In this document: positions 1 through 19,015 of the stretch, piece by piece
Position numbering within the stretch: position 1 is the first letter of the stretch
Layout of the letters: each line of letters starts with the position of its first letter
DNA from: Alnus glutinosa
Lineage: Eukaryota; Streptophyta; Magnoliopsida; Fagales; Betulaceae
NCBI RefSeq assembly: GCF_958979055.1
Contig: NC_084896.1
Span: forward strand, 26,088,001 to 26,152,000
DNA length: 64,000 bases
Reading direction: 5' to 3'
Notes under the pieces: generated by a model
The model's database searches: none
Told to the model about the DNA's origin: nothing
The model's input: only the letters and a program-made list of their open reading frames with translations
Program-made: the position numbers and the translations under genes

Positions 1-704
1 CATTGTTGAAAGCATTGGTTTGGAGGGCTTGAATTAGGTTGCATGTATGCTTGGTTTTCCATCCTCACCAAGTAAAAAGTTTTCATCTCCCGGAGGCATG
101 TCGAAGACATCAAGATAATTTCTGGCTTTGGTTAAAAGGTAAAAATGGAAATTTTAAGAGCAGTCACACATGTTTTTGTTTTATGTTTGTTGAAATTTTG
201 GGAGAAATGAAAGTATCACTTTCTGTTTTATTACTGATTGTATACTGTATGAAATTGTAAAGATTTCGTCATCAAGATCAAATCATTATGCCAATTTTGA
301 CTGAAAGAATTGCCTTGGTATCTGTAATATTGTTTTAAATTGATGCAGTTATCATTGAATTTCCCATATTCTTGCAGTTTAGAGAACATGTTCATAACTT
401 GGATGTTCAGAGAGATTTGGTTTCCTTGTTTGTAATTAAGGTAACTACAGAATCCAAATATTTGTTGTTGAATTTCTTTCTTTCCTTCTCTCATAATTTA
501 AAGATTCACTGAATTGGCTTGAAAAACTAAACAGAGGGGACAGTGGTTGAACCTTGAGGAAGTAGAAGCACACAAATGAAACTCAAAAACAGTTTCTGTT
601 ACGTTAGAAATCTACGTAAAGGATCAGAGTTTGAGATTGGCTTGCAGCCTGGGCTGAATCTTTCCTGACAACCCGTGTACAAGATAATCGGTTTGGCTTC
701 GGGT
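1..704. other. Window edge, no firm gene
   Basis: No gene can be assigned with confidence. On the minus strand about 50-135 reads as a short open tail ending in TAA, with content such as DVFDMPPGDENFLL, after a possible splice acceptor. On the plus strand 379-440 is bounded by a good acceptor (tcttgcag) and donor (aag/gtaact). Either could be the end of a gene or relic lying to the left of the window, but the two readings are on opposite strands and neither matches a family I know. Confidence 0.3.
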
Positions 705-2471
705 AGGGCTGTAAACGAATAGAGTTGCTCGAGTTCGGCTCAAATTAGCTTGGCTCGGGATATTAAATAAATAGAACTTGAACCAAAATTTATGTTCTTT
801 TATTAAACAAGCCGAACTCATATCAACTTGTATAACTTCATTTTTATTATTTTTTTAAGGGAAAAATATATATTAAAAAAAAAAAAAAAAGGCACTCTAA
901 ACTAATGGCCAATTTTAAAATAGCCTCCTGAATTTTCAAGTGTGCTAAAGTAACTCATTAAACTACTAAAGTGTGCTAAAATGGCCAATTTTGTCGAAAT
1001 ATTCTTATAATACTCTTGCCACGTGTTATGTATTCCATTAACAAATAATAAAATTTTAAAATTTTAAAAAAATAAAAAATATGAAGGGGTGGCTCGAGCC
1101 ACCCCTTTGGGCCGCCACCCCCATTTTTGCCAATAGGGGTGGTCGAACCACCCCCATAACCCTTAGGGGTCATCGATCACGTAATGCGTGATATTGTCAC
1201 AAGCGAAGAGGCAATAAATGGAAGCCTTGAAGCTTCCGCTCCCTCATACCAAGGATATCACTAGGAAGAAGGAAAGCAATGATAGATAGGCTAGATTAGG
1301 GCTTTCATATCTAAAAATAAGAAATTTGGAGTTTTCATCTCCGTACAAGGGGAACGTCTCCTTTACCTTCGGTTTTTTAATGCCTCTTTTTCTCGATGAA
1401 ATTTTTCTCTCTTTTTTCAAGAATACGTCCTGAACCTTCAAACAGTCAAAAAGAAAAATAAAAACTAACCTCTTGGGGTGGCCTAACCATCCCCATGGGC
1501 TTTAGGGTGGTTCGACTACCCCTAGATCGATACCCCCTCAAAATATATATTGGGTAGCTAGCAGCACACTTAAATAAGGGATCCCGCTTATTGGCAAAAA
1601 CCACATCTAAGCCAAATGGAGGTGGCGCAAGTCCCTAGGAGGTGATTTCAACCACCCACATTTTGCCATTTGGGGCTGGCCAACCGCCACCCCCATTGCC
1701 CAAAGCCACCCCTTCATATTTTTCATTCTTTTTTTGGTTCTTTTATTTTATTTTTTAAAATTTTTCCTTGATTTCTAAATTTAGTTTTTTAAATTTTGAT
1801 TTTTTTTAATTGAATATATAACACGTGGCAATGGTATTATAGGAAAATTTCGATAAAAATGATATTTTTGGCACATTTTGGTAGTTTGATGGGTCACTTT
1901 AGCACATTTAGAAATTCAGTAGGCTATTTTAAAATCGGTTGTTAGTTCAGGGGCCTTTTTTATATTTTTCCCTTTTTATAATATTATTTTTTAACTTGGT
2001 AATGAAAACATATTAAATGTTTTAAAAAATAACTATGAATTTCCTTTGTAATGTAATAAATATTAAATGTGTATATGTATGTATATGAGTGGGTTTATGT
2101 ATATGTATCTATGTGCGTAATAAATGTATATACATACTATGAGAAAAATATAAATTGAGATTAGATTGTTTAGGATTCGAATTAATTAATCTAATTACTA
2201 AAATAATAAATCTTAACAATAATTAAATAACTAATAATTAGTACAATTTATCAGAAAAGAAAATCATGACATTTATTTTATATATAGAATAAATAGGATA
2301 ATTGAGTGGCTTGTGAACAAGTTCGATCTCATTAAAAAATAAATTAAATTTTAAGCTTACAGAGTATCTAACTTGGTAAGAAGCTCGAACTCGGCTCATT
2401 TTCGAGAAAAAAATAAAAAATTGAACAACCAAGCTTAAACAAACACTACTTGGCTCGGCTCGATTACAACC
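705..2471. mobile_element. Outer TIR DNA element, interrupted by a second one
   Basis: The two ends are imperfect inverted repeats. The left end starts AGGGCTGTAAACGA and the right end, reverse-complemented, starts GGTTGTAATCGAGCCGAGCC. Both continue into stretches rich in CTCGAG/GGCTCG, a pattern common in plant non-autonomous DNA transposons. There is no transposase. No clear target duplication was found, so the superfamily is open. A second TIR element occupies 857-1974. Confidence 0.45.
857..1974. mobile_element. Non-autonomous long-TIR element, Mutator-like or foldback
   Basis: The first 14 bases (857-870, AAGGGAAAAATATA) are the exact reverse complement of the last 14 (1961-1974). Similarity continues inward for roughly 150-250 bases on both sides, including the shared phrases gtgctaaagt, cacgtgttat and gggtggc. 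The middle is GC-rich with palindromic ggggtggctcgagccacccc-like blocks around 1086-1150. There is no coding capacity. Long TIRs suggest a Mutator-like MITE, but I could not identify an exact 9-bp target duplication in the AT-rich flanks. Confidence 0.6.
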
Positions 2472-2577
2472 AAATGTCGTTCTCTATTCTCCAAGCATTG
2501 CATTAACCAAAAAATTTCAATTTGTCAATGAATACTCTTGCCTTGATTACAATAAGGACAATAGAGAACGACATTTG
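2471..2577. repeat. 22-bp inverted repeat with about 63-base spacer
   Basis: Bases 2471-2492 and 2556-2577 are reverse complements except for one position, so a transcript from either strand would fold into a 22-bp stem. The repeat abuts the right end of the outer TIR element. It may be a tiny MITE remnant or a small-RNA hairpin; the sequence alone does not decide. Confidence 0.5.
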
Positions 2578-3021
2578 TAGGTGACAATTAACTCTTATAG
2601 CTGTTTATTGGACTTTTACAAAAAGTTGGAAGAGCCACAGTTTCAAATACGCTAATAAAATTTCATTCAAGTCTCAGATTGCAAAATTTGGGGTAAACTC
2701 CAAGATCTAGGTTCTATGAAGGATGCTCATGATAAAGCATAATTGCTCCACCAAAGAGTTTAAATAAGAACTCAGAATATTTTCAATGTGTTAAGGAGAT
2801 CCACCTGCTTCAAGGGGCTTACCCTCCGTGAGCACATACTCTAATAATTTTACTCCCTAGAATCTTGCATTCATCAGTTAATGGAACATGTACAAAGATG
2901 ATGAAGCATAGGATGAAAACAATATGCTCGAATGAAAGCACCTGGACCCTGCAAAGATTTCAGCATTTTCTGCTGAAATCAGCCAATCCAAGCTTGAAGC
3001 TGAGAGAAAGCGAAGTTCAAT

Positions 3022-9606
<6,585 letters not shown>

Positions 9607-10080
9607 CAAATCAAAACCCCCTCTCTGTACTCTTTTGGGTGTGATTTTCCTTCTCTCTTTCACAAGAAAGTGGAAGAGAAAACGGAAGAGAAAAACTCAG
9701 GAAAATTAGAGCTTTCGCTCGAAGTGTGGTTGTTGGGAGCTCTGTAAAAGAAAAATGAAGATGTTCCTCTCTACACAAGCAAGACTTGATGGTGAGGCAG
9801 CAATTTTTCTTGTTCAAAGTCCACGGAGAAATACTGTTGCGGCTTTTGAATATTCAACTCAGACATGACGTAGAAAAGGCACCGAGCGTGCGTGAAGAAT
9901 CAGCCTTTGGTTTCACCTCAGCCTCCTCAGGTGCTTGGCCCGATTAGGTGAAGAGTTTTATCGGATCAAAAGTTTCCTGTCAATTAGGTAAATTTCCCTT
10001 TTGACAAATCAATAACGATGTCCGGCAATTTAGACACCAAGACTTGGTCGAGACTCGAGAAGGTGATCAAATAACCAAAA
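9607..10080. other. FUT 5' flank
   Basis: This is the leader and presumed promoter of the minus-strand fucosyltransferase gene. The region just upstream of the start (9607-9720) is purine/pyrimidine skewed (CTTTC-rich on the sense strand side), as in many plant leaders. I see no decisive TATA box and no other gene. Confidence 0.4.
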
Positions 10081-10081
10081 A

Positions 10082-10552
10082 TTTAGGTCAAATTCGACTT
10101 AATTCTTCTTAATTTTCATCAAATTTTGTAATTATCTTTTTAAATTTTAAAAACTCTTAATTCAGTATATCAATCTTTTTTATTTTTTTTTCAATTTCAT
10201 TGTCCGTTAAGATTTTACAAAATACCCTATAAAGACGTGTCAATTTTTAAAATGTTCATAATTTTTTTTGTGAAAAAAAAAATTACAAAGATTTAGTCTT
10301 TGGTAATGATTTAACAAAATTTGTAAAAATATCATTATTGAATCTTTGAAATTTTTATATTTTTTTTTTTTAAAAAAAAATAGGGGTATTTTAAAAATTT
10401 TGATAGGAGTTAACGAAAAATCTTAATAAATTGATGAAATTGAAAAAAAAAATAAAAAATAGATAAATTAAATTGAGAGTTTTTTAAATTTAGGAATGTA
10501 ATTACAAAAGTAGCGGCAATTCAGAAGAGTTAAGTAAAATCTTTCCTAAAAT
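10082..10552. mobile_element. MITE with arms of about 170 bp
   Basis: The left arm (about 10082-10250) and right arm (about 10380-10552) are imperfect inverted repeats. Shared words include cttaattcttct/agaagagttaag, aaaaactct/agagtttttt, and caatttcat/atgaaattg. There is no coding capacity. Similar half-copies appear at 45290-45470 and around 56240-56400. Confidence 0.6.
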
Positions 10553-10670
10553 TTATTTAGATAAGTAGATTTTATATAAACTATCTTACAATGTATTGTT
10601 CAAATTGCTAGTCGGATATGTCCTAACAAATCACTCATTTTACCCCACTTCGCATCATTTTTTTTTTAAT

Positions 10671-10847
10671 AATGATTCAATGCCACCTAAATATACAACT
10701 TTTCACCACCTTGCCTATGTGGCAAGGTGGTCCCCCACTACTTTTTGAGTTTTTTTATTTTTTAAAAATAAATTAAGGTGAGGGACCACCTTGCCACATA
10801 GACAAGGTGGTAAAAAGTTATATATTTAGGTGGTAGTGAATGATTAC
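10671..10847. mobile_element. Short hairpin MITE with a nested palindrome
   Basis: Arms of about 70 bases (10671-10741 and 10775-10847) are near-perfect inverted repeats sharing CCACCTAAATATA and ACCACCTTG. Each arm also contains its own palindrome, CCACCTTGCCTATGTGGCAA followed by GGTGG (10706-10731), so the element could fold as a hairpin of hairpins. There is no coding capacity. Confidence 0.65.
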
Positions 10848-11606
10848 TCTTTTTTTTTTTAGGAGATGTCATGTCCACCTAATAGTATTGCGACACGTGT
10901 ATTTATTGCACAATTAGCTTTACTGCATTACATGTATACCTTAATGCATCCTCAACATCTTTTAGTAGTTTGGTAAAGGGTAATATAATAATGCCGTAAA
11001 CTCACTAAATTACTCCGAAAGTAAGCTTATTTATTAATGCCTAAGACTATATCTTATTCATGATTATTTAAGGTGGTTAATGATGGGTTAAGATTGTATC
11101 ATGTGAGAGTTGTTAGGGGGAGACTATGGATTTTGCCAGTGGAGAGAGAGAACGTATAGAAGTAGTCTAATTTTTTGGAGTGGATGAAAGTTGTTCTTAG
11201 TTGAGCTCCATTTGGTAATGCTTTTTAGATGATATTTTTGTTTTTTATCTGAAAAAGTGTATTGATTTAACATAACTGTGAAAGTAATTTTGAGTGTTTT
11301 TATAATTTAGTTATCAATATTGTTGTTTAAAAAAAAAAAAAAAAAAAAGAGAGGAAAAATTGATGTCAAATAAAGCTTTTTGGTAAATCAAACGTAAAGC
11401 AAACAACAAACATCTTGCTTAGTGCCTATGTCTCTCTCTTTCAAGACTTTTTCATAAGAGAAATATAAATATATTTTTTACGCATCTCATTTTCAAATTT
11501 ACTATTGAATTTATGGGACTCAATGGGGATTTATGTGACCCGCATTGGGTCCCACAAAATCAATGGTGAATTTGAAACTCAGTTATATAGGAATGGGGAG
11601 AAAATG

Positions 11607-14174
11607 TGACAACCCATTTTATATAGATATATAAAACGGAATCATCACAGTGACATGTCATAAGCCAACATCAACCTAATACATCTCATAACATATGCAT
11701 AATATATCAAAGATAAACCTGTAGCAGCGGAACTTCTATCATAAATATAAAGTAATTACAACAACATAGCCATTTAACTGTCTATTTGTTTAAAACTCAA
11801 TCAAATAATATTTACATAAAGAGAATGGTTATACAAAAGATGTGTTATATGCGACACAAGCCATATATAACATGTCTTTACATAAGATGGATTATCCATA
11901 GTCTAACCCACATACGACTATTACGAAGAGACTTAGTTGTAGTATCCTAAATACAATGCCACAGGGTCCTCGTCGACATTTGCGGTACCTGCAACCAAAG
12001 AATCAACATCTACACGGTCATGGTAGTAGTCACGTCCGCATAAGTGAAAATATGAGTCCACAAATTCATCATTCGACAGTATAAAACTCGTTAAGTTTTG
12101 CAATGAGCCGAGATTTAGTCCATTTACCAAACGTTTACAATAACAGCTACTCTTTGTAAACCATTTCTTTTCTTAAAATATGTCGTAGGTGATAAGGTAA
12201 ACACAGACATCTCATAAGCTTATACTACGTAGCTGTGATTATATATATATGTTTTAATTTCCCGCTTGAAAGCACATACATATAAACTCATATATTACAT
12301 ACTATACATATATATGATATGACTCAACTATACTCATATACAAGCTTTTCAAACCTTTGAGAAATACAAGATATGAATACATCTTAAGTAGTGAACAAAT
12401 GACATCATATCTAAGCTATACTCATATACAAGCTTTCTAAACCTTTGGGAAATACAAGTATACAAATACATCTAAGCATAACATCACATGAAAACCATCA
12501 TATGCAGTATAGCTGTATTTATATACATATGTTCTGTTCTATTCAAACTCATAGGCATATTGATACATCTAGCATTAAAACCCACTCAACACATAACTTA
12601 AAACATCATCATATACGTCTTTTACATTCTTACTTTCTTATCACTCTGGGACTTATCCTGACGGCTTATTTCACATACATACTTATCACCATAAGGGACT
12701 TGTCCCTAAGTAGTGAGAGCTCGCATCTCACTCATTTCGAGGATTCGTCATTTATAACATCATCATTAGGTTAACAGCGTAGAGGGCTCGCCCTAAAGAC
12801 TTGACCCTTAGTGTAATGATGGGTACTCGTCCCAATACTTTAATCTCTTATGCACTTTTCTCATTCATGTTCATGCTCATGCTTCATGCTATAAAATTAC
12901 TATACTTTTGCTTTCATGTTCATGCATTGTTCAACAACATTTCACTTTCATAATTCATAAAACATAACATGAAATCCTTAACACATCATAAAACTCATAA
13001 AACATATCTTATTTTCCAATCTCACAAGCATAATTTGAAACTCATGAAACAACATCAAAGCATACTTCAACATAACTCAAGGTATTGAAAGCATTCTCAA
13101 AGCATATTTGATCGCAAAATATCATCGGTTCGATTTTAGCAAATATAGCATTTTGTTCATTATAAAATCATAAAATTTAGTATCTTTTCTCAATAAGTTA
13201 AATACTCACATTGGCTACTTGAATAACGACTTATGAATGAATTTCCCGACATAAGCTTTGCAATGCACTACTACGTATTACATTGCAATGACACATTAAA
13301 ATCAACCCAACATATTTCTAACTTTAATCCCACTTAGGTTATTGATTTTCTCAAGAGCAAGCAACCCATGGAAAACCATAGGATTTATCGGGTTCCAATT
13401 GACAACCATTAACCAATAACATTAACCCATAGGATAATCTTAAGGTTAGACACACAAATCACTAATTCACAACACTTAGTAAAAATCTAAGGTTTTGGGT
13501 CTTACCTTTATTTTTTACCAAAATGAAACCCGACACTTAGAGATCGTTTAGAACACCGCAAGATACACAATACCTAAAGGAAATTGAGAGATTAAGCTCA
13601 AACTACCAAAATCTACACAAATGCAAGAAAAGTAATAAATTTCATATTTACCTCAAAACAATCGGTGAAAACAACGATTTTATGCTTATAAACGTATTTC
13701 CAGAGTTTGATTCAAGTTTTGAGGCCTCAAACTTCAATGATCAAGGGTTTATAGAAAACCCTAGGGGACAGAGAATGGAGAGAAATCGTTTAAGAGGAGA
13801 GAAAATGGGTCCTAAAACGCGTCAGCGAGTTTTTGTACCCAGACGTGTCTGGTCGCATAAGTGGCCTGTCTAGACACGCGTGTGTGAAGTTGCACATCAA
13901 CTCTCAGGTTAGCTCGTTCGGACACTCAATTGTCTTGTCCGAACACGCGTAAAACTGAAACTCTCGGTCAACCCCGTCTGCAGCCATCTGGACACAGTAA
14001 CAGACAGAACCTTATTGCCAAAGCCAGGCGACACAGAATTGCCCGTCCGAACGCACAACTCATAAATTATAACTTAAACGATTTCTAAGTGTTATTTTCC
14101 ATTTTTTACCTAATTAATTACTTAATTAGTCTAATTTATGTTTTTAACACCTGATTAATATTTTGGACGTTACA
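11607..14174. mobile_element. Solo LTR of a long-LTR retrotransposon, 2568 bp
   Basis: It begins TGACAACCC, ends GGACGTTACA (TG...CA) and is flanked by the perfect 5-bp target duplication AAATG (11602-11606 and 14175-14179). No internal region, primer-binding site or second LTR is present, which is what recombination between two LTRs leaves. The long LTR would suit a Ty3/gypsy lineage, but the superfamily cannot be read from an LTR alone. An internal imperfect tandem duplication with the phrase ctatactcatatacaagctt lies at about 12329 and 12415. It is a fossil with no coding content. Confidence 0.7.
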
Positions 14175-14228
14175 AAATGTGTAAGGGATGCATGTGTATC
14201 ACTTTTCTTTCCAGAAAGCTTCATCATC

Positions 14229-14267
<39 letters not shown>

Positions 14268-14535
14268 AATTTTTCCTTCACCTTTAAGCCTCAAGCCTCT
14301 CTCAGCCTCCTCCCTCCCCCTTCCTCCGCTCAAGCAGCTCTGATCTAGCTAGTTCTAGTGCACTCTCCCTAGCTGTGGCTTCCAACATCACTGGTTGTTG
14401 CTGTTAGTGTATTTTTTGACAATTGCAACTTTGGACTGTTGCATCAAAACATCAATTATGACGGCTTTTTCCTTGGTCAATGAGCCAAGATTCAAATCCG
14501 TCAAGCCAATCTTTTAGCCCATTTCCAATAGTCTT
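14175..14535. repeat. Spacer with (TC)n microsatellite
   Basis: Between the solo LTR and the copia element lies non-coding DNA with a pure CT/TC run at about 14234-14266. No gene is seen. GTCTT at 14531-14535 is the left target duplication of the copia element. Confidence 0.6.
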
Positions 14536-14802
14536 TAATAAAACCCAACACACCTTTGCTGTATAATATTTTCACCATGTTCTTCTTAGAGAGCTTTCGT
14601 TGATATATATATATAGCATTTACAATATACCAGGTTAACTACAACTCTACTTCTTCATATTGAAGTATAACTCTATCTTATCTCTATCTCTTCATTCTCT
14701 TTATCTCTTATCTCTTTATTACTAGACTTCCATATGAGATGAGAGTCCCTAGACTCACGTATAGGATGAGAGTCTCTTGATGATAAGTTATGTGCGTTAA
14801 TA
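14536..14802 (-). repeat. 3' LTR of the copia element
   Basis: This 267-bp LTR, read on the minus strand, starts TATTAACGCAC and ends GGGTTTTATTA. It follows a polypurine tract (GCGGGAGGG) at 14803-14811 and matches 19016-19275 plus 19412-19422. The TA...TA-like ends are not the usual TG...CA. Confidence 0.8.
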
Positions 14803-17800
14803 CCCTCCCGCAAGGTCAACGGGGGAGATTGGACGTTGGGCTTGAAACATAACCTTTGAAACCGAGTGGAGACAAGAGGTTTAGTTAGAACATCCGCTAA
14901 TTGGTCCGAGCTGGGAATAAAGAGAATTTCCAATAATTTATCAACGATGCGATCTCTAACAAAGTGGAAGTCAATTTCCACATGTTTTGTTCGTGCATGA
15001 AAAATAGGATTTACTGACATGTACGTAGCCCCAATGTTGTCACACCATAGTTCAGGTGGAGAAGGGAGAGAGATACCGAGTTCATGAAGAAGAGCTTGAA
15101 TCCAAAGGAGTTCAATAGTGGTGTTGGCAACCGCTTTATATTCTACTTTTGTAGAGGAGCGTGAGACAGTGGGTTGCTTCCTAGAGCTTCATGAAATTAG
15201 GTTCAAGCCAAGGAAGACACAATAGGCTCTTGTGGAGCGTCTACCATCTAGGTAGCCTGCCCAATCTGCATCCGAGTAGGCTTGTAGGCTACTGGATTGC
15301 GTTCTATGAAGGAGCAGGTCGTGAGACACTGTGTGCTTGAGGTAGCGGAGAATCCTTTTTACAGCTTGCCAGTGTAGTTTTGTTGATCTCTTCATGAACT
15401 GGTGCACATGGTTAACAGCAAAACCCAAATCTGGACGTGTCAGTGCTAGGTATTGTAAGGATTCAACAGTGCTGCAATAGAGATAAGGATTTTCCATTGG
15501 ATCGTTGGTGAAAGCCGACAGAACAGAGGAGGCTACCATGGGGGATGTGATAGGTTTGGCCTCCAGCATGTTGGTTTTCTTCAATAAGTCTTCAATAAGT
15601 CCAAAATATACCTGCGTTGTGAGAGAAGAAGACCCGACTTGACTGAGAGGACTTCAACCCCAAGGAAATAGTGAAGGACACCTAAATCTTTAATAGCGAA
15701 ATCAACACTGAGGAACTGGAGTAGTTCTGTAATTGCAACAGGAACAGAGGCTCTAATAATTATATCATCGACATAGATGAGGAGATACATGGTGACAAAG
15801 TTGTTGCGGTAAATAAACAGTGATGAATCTTCCTTAGAATCCGTGAATCCAAGCTGGAATAATTTTTCACTAAGTCTAGAAAACCAGGAGCGGGGGCCTG
15901 TTTTAAATCGTAGAGAGCTTTATGGAGCTTGTAGATATGATGTGGATAGCTTGGATGAATGAATCTGGGTGGTTGAACAATGTATATATCCTCGAAGAGG
16001 AAGCCATGAAGAAAGGCATTCTAAATACCTATTTGTTTTAGGGACCAACTTGCAGAGTAAGCAATAGATAACACAGTTTGTATAGTTGTAAGTTTAACAA
16101 CCGGGCTATAGGTCTCACCGTAGTCAAGTCCAGCTTGTTGGTGAAAGCCCTAGGCAACTAGCCGTGCCTTGTGGCGTTCAATAAACCCATCCGCCTTTCT
16201 TTTAAGTTTGAAAACCCATTTGCAACCAACTACATTCTTGGCTGCCAGTGGAGGAACAAGAGACTAAGTATGGTTTTGAAGCAAGGAGTTGAATTCCACT
16301 TGCATTGCATTACGCCACTCAGTGATAGTGACTACATTTGAGAAGCATGTAAGCTCCACAAGGGCTGATGTAGTCATGGATAGTAGTGCGTGAGGTACAG
16401 GGTATCTTATTGTGTCATCTGTGAGATTCCGTTGTTGAACAATATTATTTTGAGCCCTTGTATGCATAGGATGAATGTGAGGAGGAGGTGTTACTTCAAT
16501 GTTGGAATGAGAATGAGTCACACTTGGTTCCGCAGAAGATGAATGGGACGAAGTATGTGATGGAGTTATATTTGATGTTGTAGGAAGAGGTGTAGGGAGT
16601 GTTGGAATATGGAGAGGTGGAATAAAGGGAGCGGGTTGGGCAGCATAGGACTCAGTGAGTGATGATGTAGTGGTAAAGGGAAACATAGTTTCATGAAACA
16701 CCACACCCCGTGAGATATACATGCGGCCATATTTAGTGTGATAGCACTTGTAACTTTTGTGGTTTGGACTATAGCCAAGGAAGACACATTCTTTGGAATG
16801 ATGAGAGAATTTATGAGAGTTTTAGGGACGAAGATTAGGGAAGCATGCACACCCAAAGATTTTAAGAAAAGTGTAGTCAGGAGTGCGTTTAAAGAGTTTT
16901 TGGAATGGAGACTGGGTTTTCAGTAATGGAGTGGGCAACCTAATGATGAGATAGCAAGAAGTGAGACACGCCTCATCCCAAAAGGTTTTGGGAAGATGAA
17001 TGTCAATTAGAAGAGTCAACGTGGTCTCAATAAGATGACGGTGTTTTCGTTCAGCGCATCCTTGTTGTTGATGCATGTGAGGACATGAAATGCGATGGAT
17101 GATGCCAACTAATTGAAAATAGGTATGGAGGTTGCGATATTCGCCACCCCAATCAGTTTGCACACTTTTAATCTTTGAGTTTAGTAAGTGTTCCACCATG
17201 GCTTGGAATTTAAGAAACACGGGCATAACATCATATTTAGATTAGATGGGAAAAATCCATGTAAAACGACTGAAAGCATCTATGAATGACACATAATAAT
17301 GATTTCCATTGATAGAAAGAGTTGGAAAAGGACCCCATACATCTGAATAAATTAAATCTAAAGGATTACATATGCTGGAAGTAGAAATTGAAAATGACAA
17401 TTGATGTCCTTTGGCCTAAGGGCAGGTAGTGCAGAGAGTGGATGCCTTATTATGGACGATTGGAAGATGAAACTGAGATAAGACTCTGTGGACTGTGCGA
17501 AGAGCAAGATAACCTAAGCGCTTGTGCCAGTGATCGGTAGAGGTTCGCTCACCCACAATGGCTTGTTTTATTGATGAGGAAGAACTAGACGAATGATGGA
17601 GTTGGTAGAGTCCATCCTTAATTGGGCCTTGATGGAGTGTGATCTTGGTTTGACAGTCCTTAAGCACAAAATAAGACGAATGAAATTCAAAAAACGCCGA
17701 GTTATCAAGAGCAAATTTATGGACTGAGAGAAGATTTTCGCAAATTAAAGGAACATGAAGAAGTTGTTTAAGGAGATATTGACGACGAGTAAGAGTGGGA

Positions 17801-19015
17801 GATGCAGAACCAATGTGAGTTACAGGCAAACCTGTTCCATCTCCTTCATGGATCTAATCCTGACCATGGTAGTCCTCAATTAAGAGATTGAGATGCTGGA
17901 GCTCACTAATAACGTGATTGGTCGCCCTAGTATTGGGGTACGAGTTATCCTCAGTAGGTAGGGCAACAGAAGAGTAATAAGCATGTGGACTGTGCTGAGA
18001 TACAGATGGAGAGGTTGATTCCTGTCGTTGGTAGCATCGAAGGGTAGTGTGGCCCAACTTGCCACAAATCTGACATGTAGGCCGTGATGAAGAAGCAACG
18101 TCATTGGAGAAGTAGGAGCCACGCCCTCGGTTGATGGATGAAGAGCCACAACCACGATAGTAGTGTCGTCCACCATAGGAAGATGATGACCCACAGCCAT
18201 GATAGCCTCGGCCTCTAGGCATAGGAGACCGAGAAGAGATATTTGCAGATGGCTTGGCAAGATCAATGGGCGGGAGTTGCTATTCAACACGCATCTCATG
18301 GGCAAAAAGATGTCCATAAAGCTCATCGATGGATAAAGGATCCACACGCGTTGTTACAAAGGTAACAAACGGGTCATACTTATATCTGGGACCTTTGAAA
18401 AGGAAGAAGACACTTTCAAAGTCGTTGAGGTGCTGGCCAGCAGCAGCCAGAGTGTCACTCAAGGTTTTAATGGTCTGAAAATACTCAGTGATAGAGTTAT
18501 TTTCTTTCTTGACCGTGGCTAGTTGAAAGTAGGTTTGCATGGCACGAGCCCGGGCTTGAAAAGCAAACATAGTGACCAAAGTGGTCCATAAAGCAGTGGC
18601 AGTAGCACATCCTACAACATGAATAACATAAGGTTTAGTGAGCGTAGAAATGAGGATGCTAAGGATCATTTGATCCCTTTGACACCACGCAAGATACTCT
18701 AGATTGTCCATGGTGGCAGGAGCACTAGCATCTGTGCTGGTATTTGGAACAATCTGGGCAGGTGGCTGAGATGAGCTATCTAAGAACCCGAACGTATCTT
18801 GACCGCGAATGTAGGCAATAATTTGCGTTCATTAAGCCATGAAATTCCCTTTGGAGAGCTTGATATTGAAGGAGTGATTCATTTTAGGGATGGTGAAGAC
18901 TACAGACATGGGATTGGTTGGGTGGGGCGGAGAAGCCATGGAAGCTATGGAAGAGGTAGATTCAGAGTTAGACATAAGGATCAAAGTCGTTGGTCTATAT
19001 GCTGTTGTGATACCA

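Noticed and set aside
12445-12774. Plus-strand open frame of 109 codons
   Set aside because: It lies inside the solo LTR, has low-complexity His/Thr/Ser content and no family resemblance.
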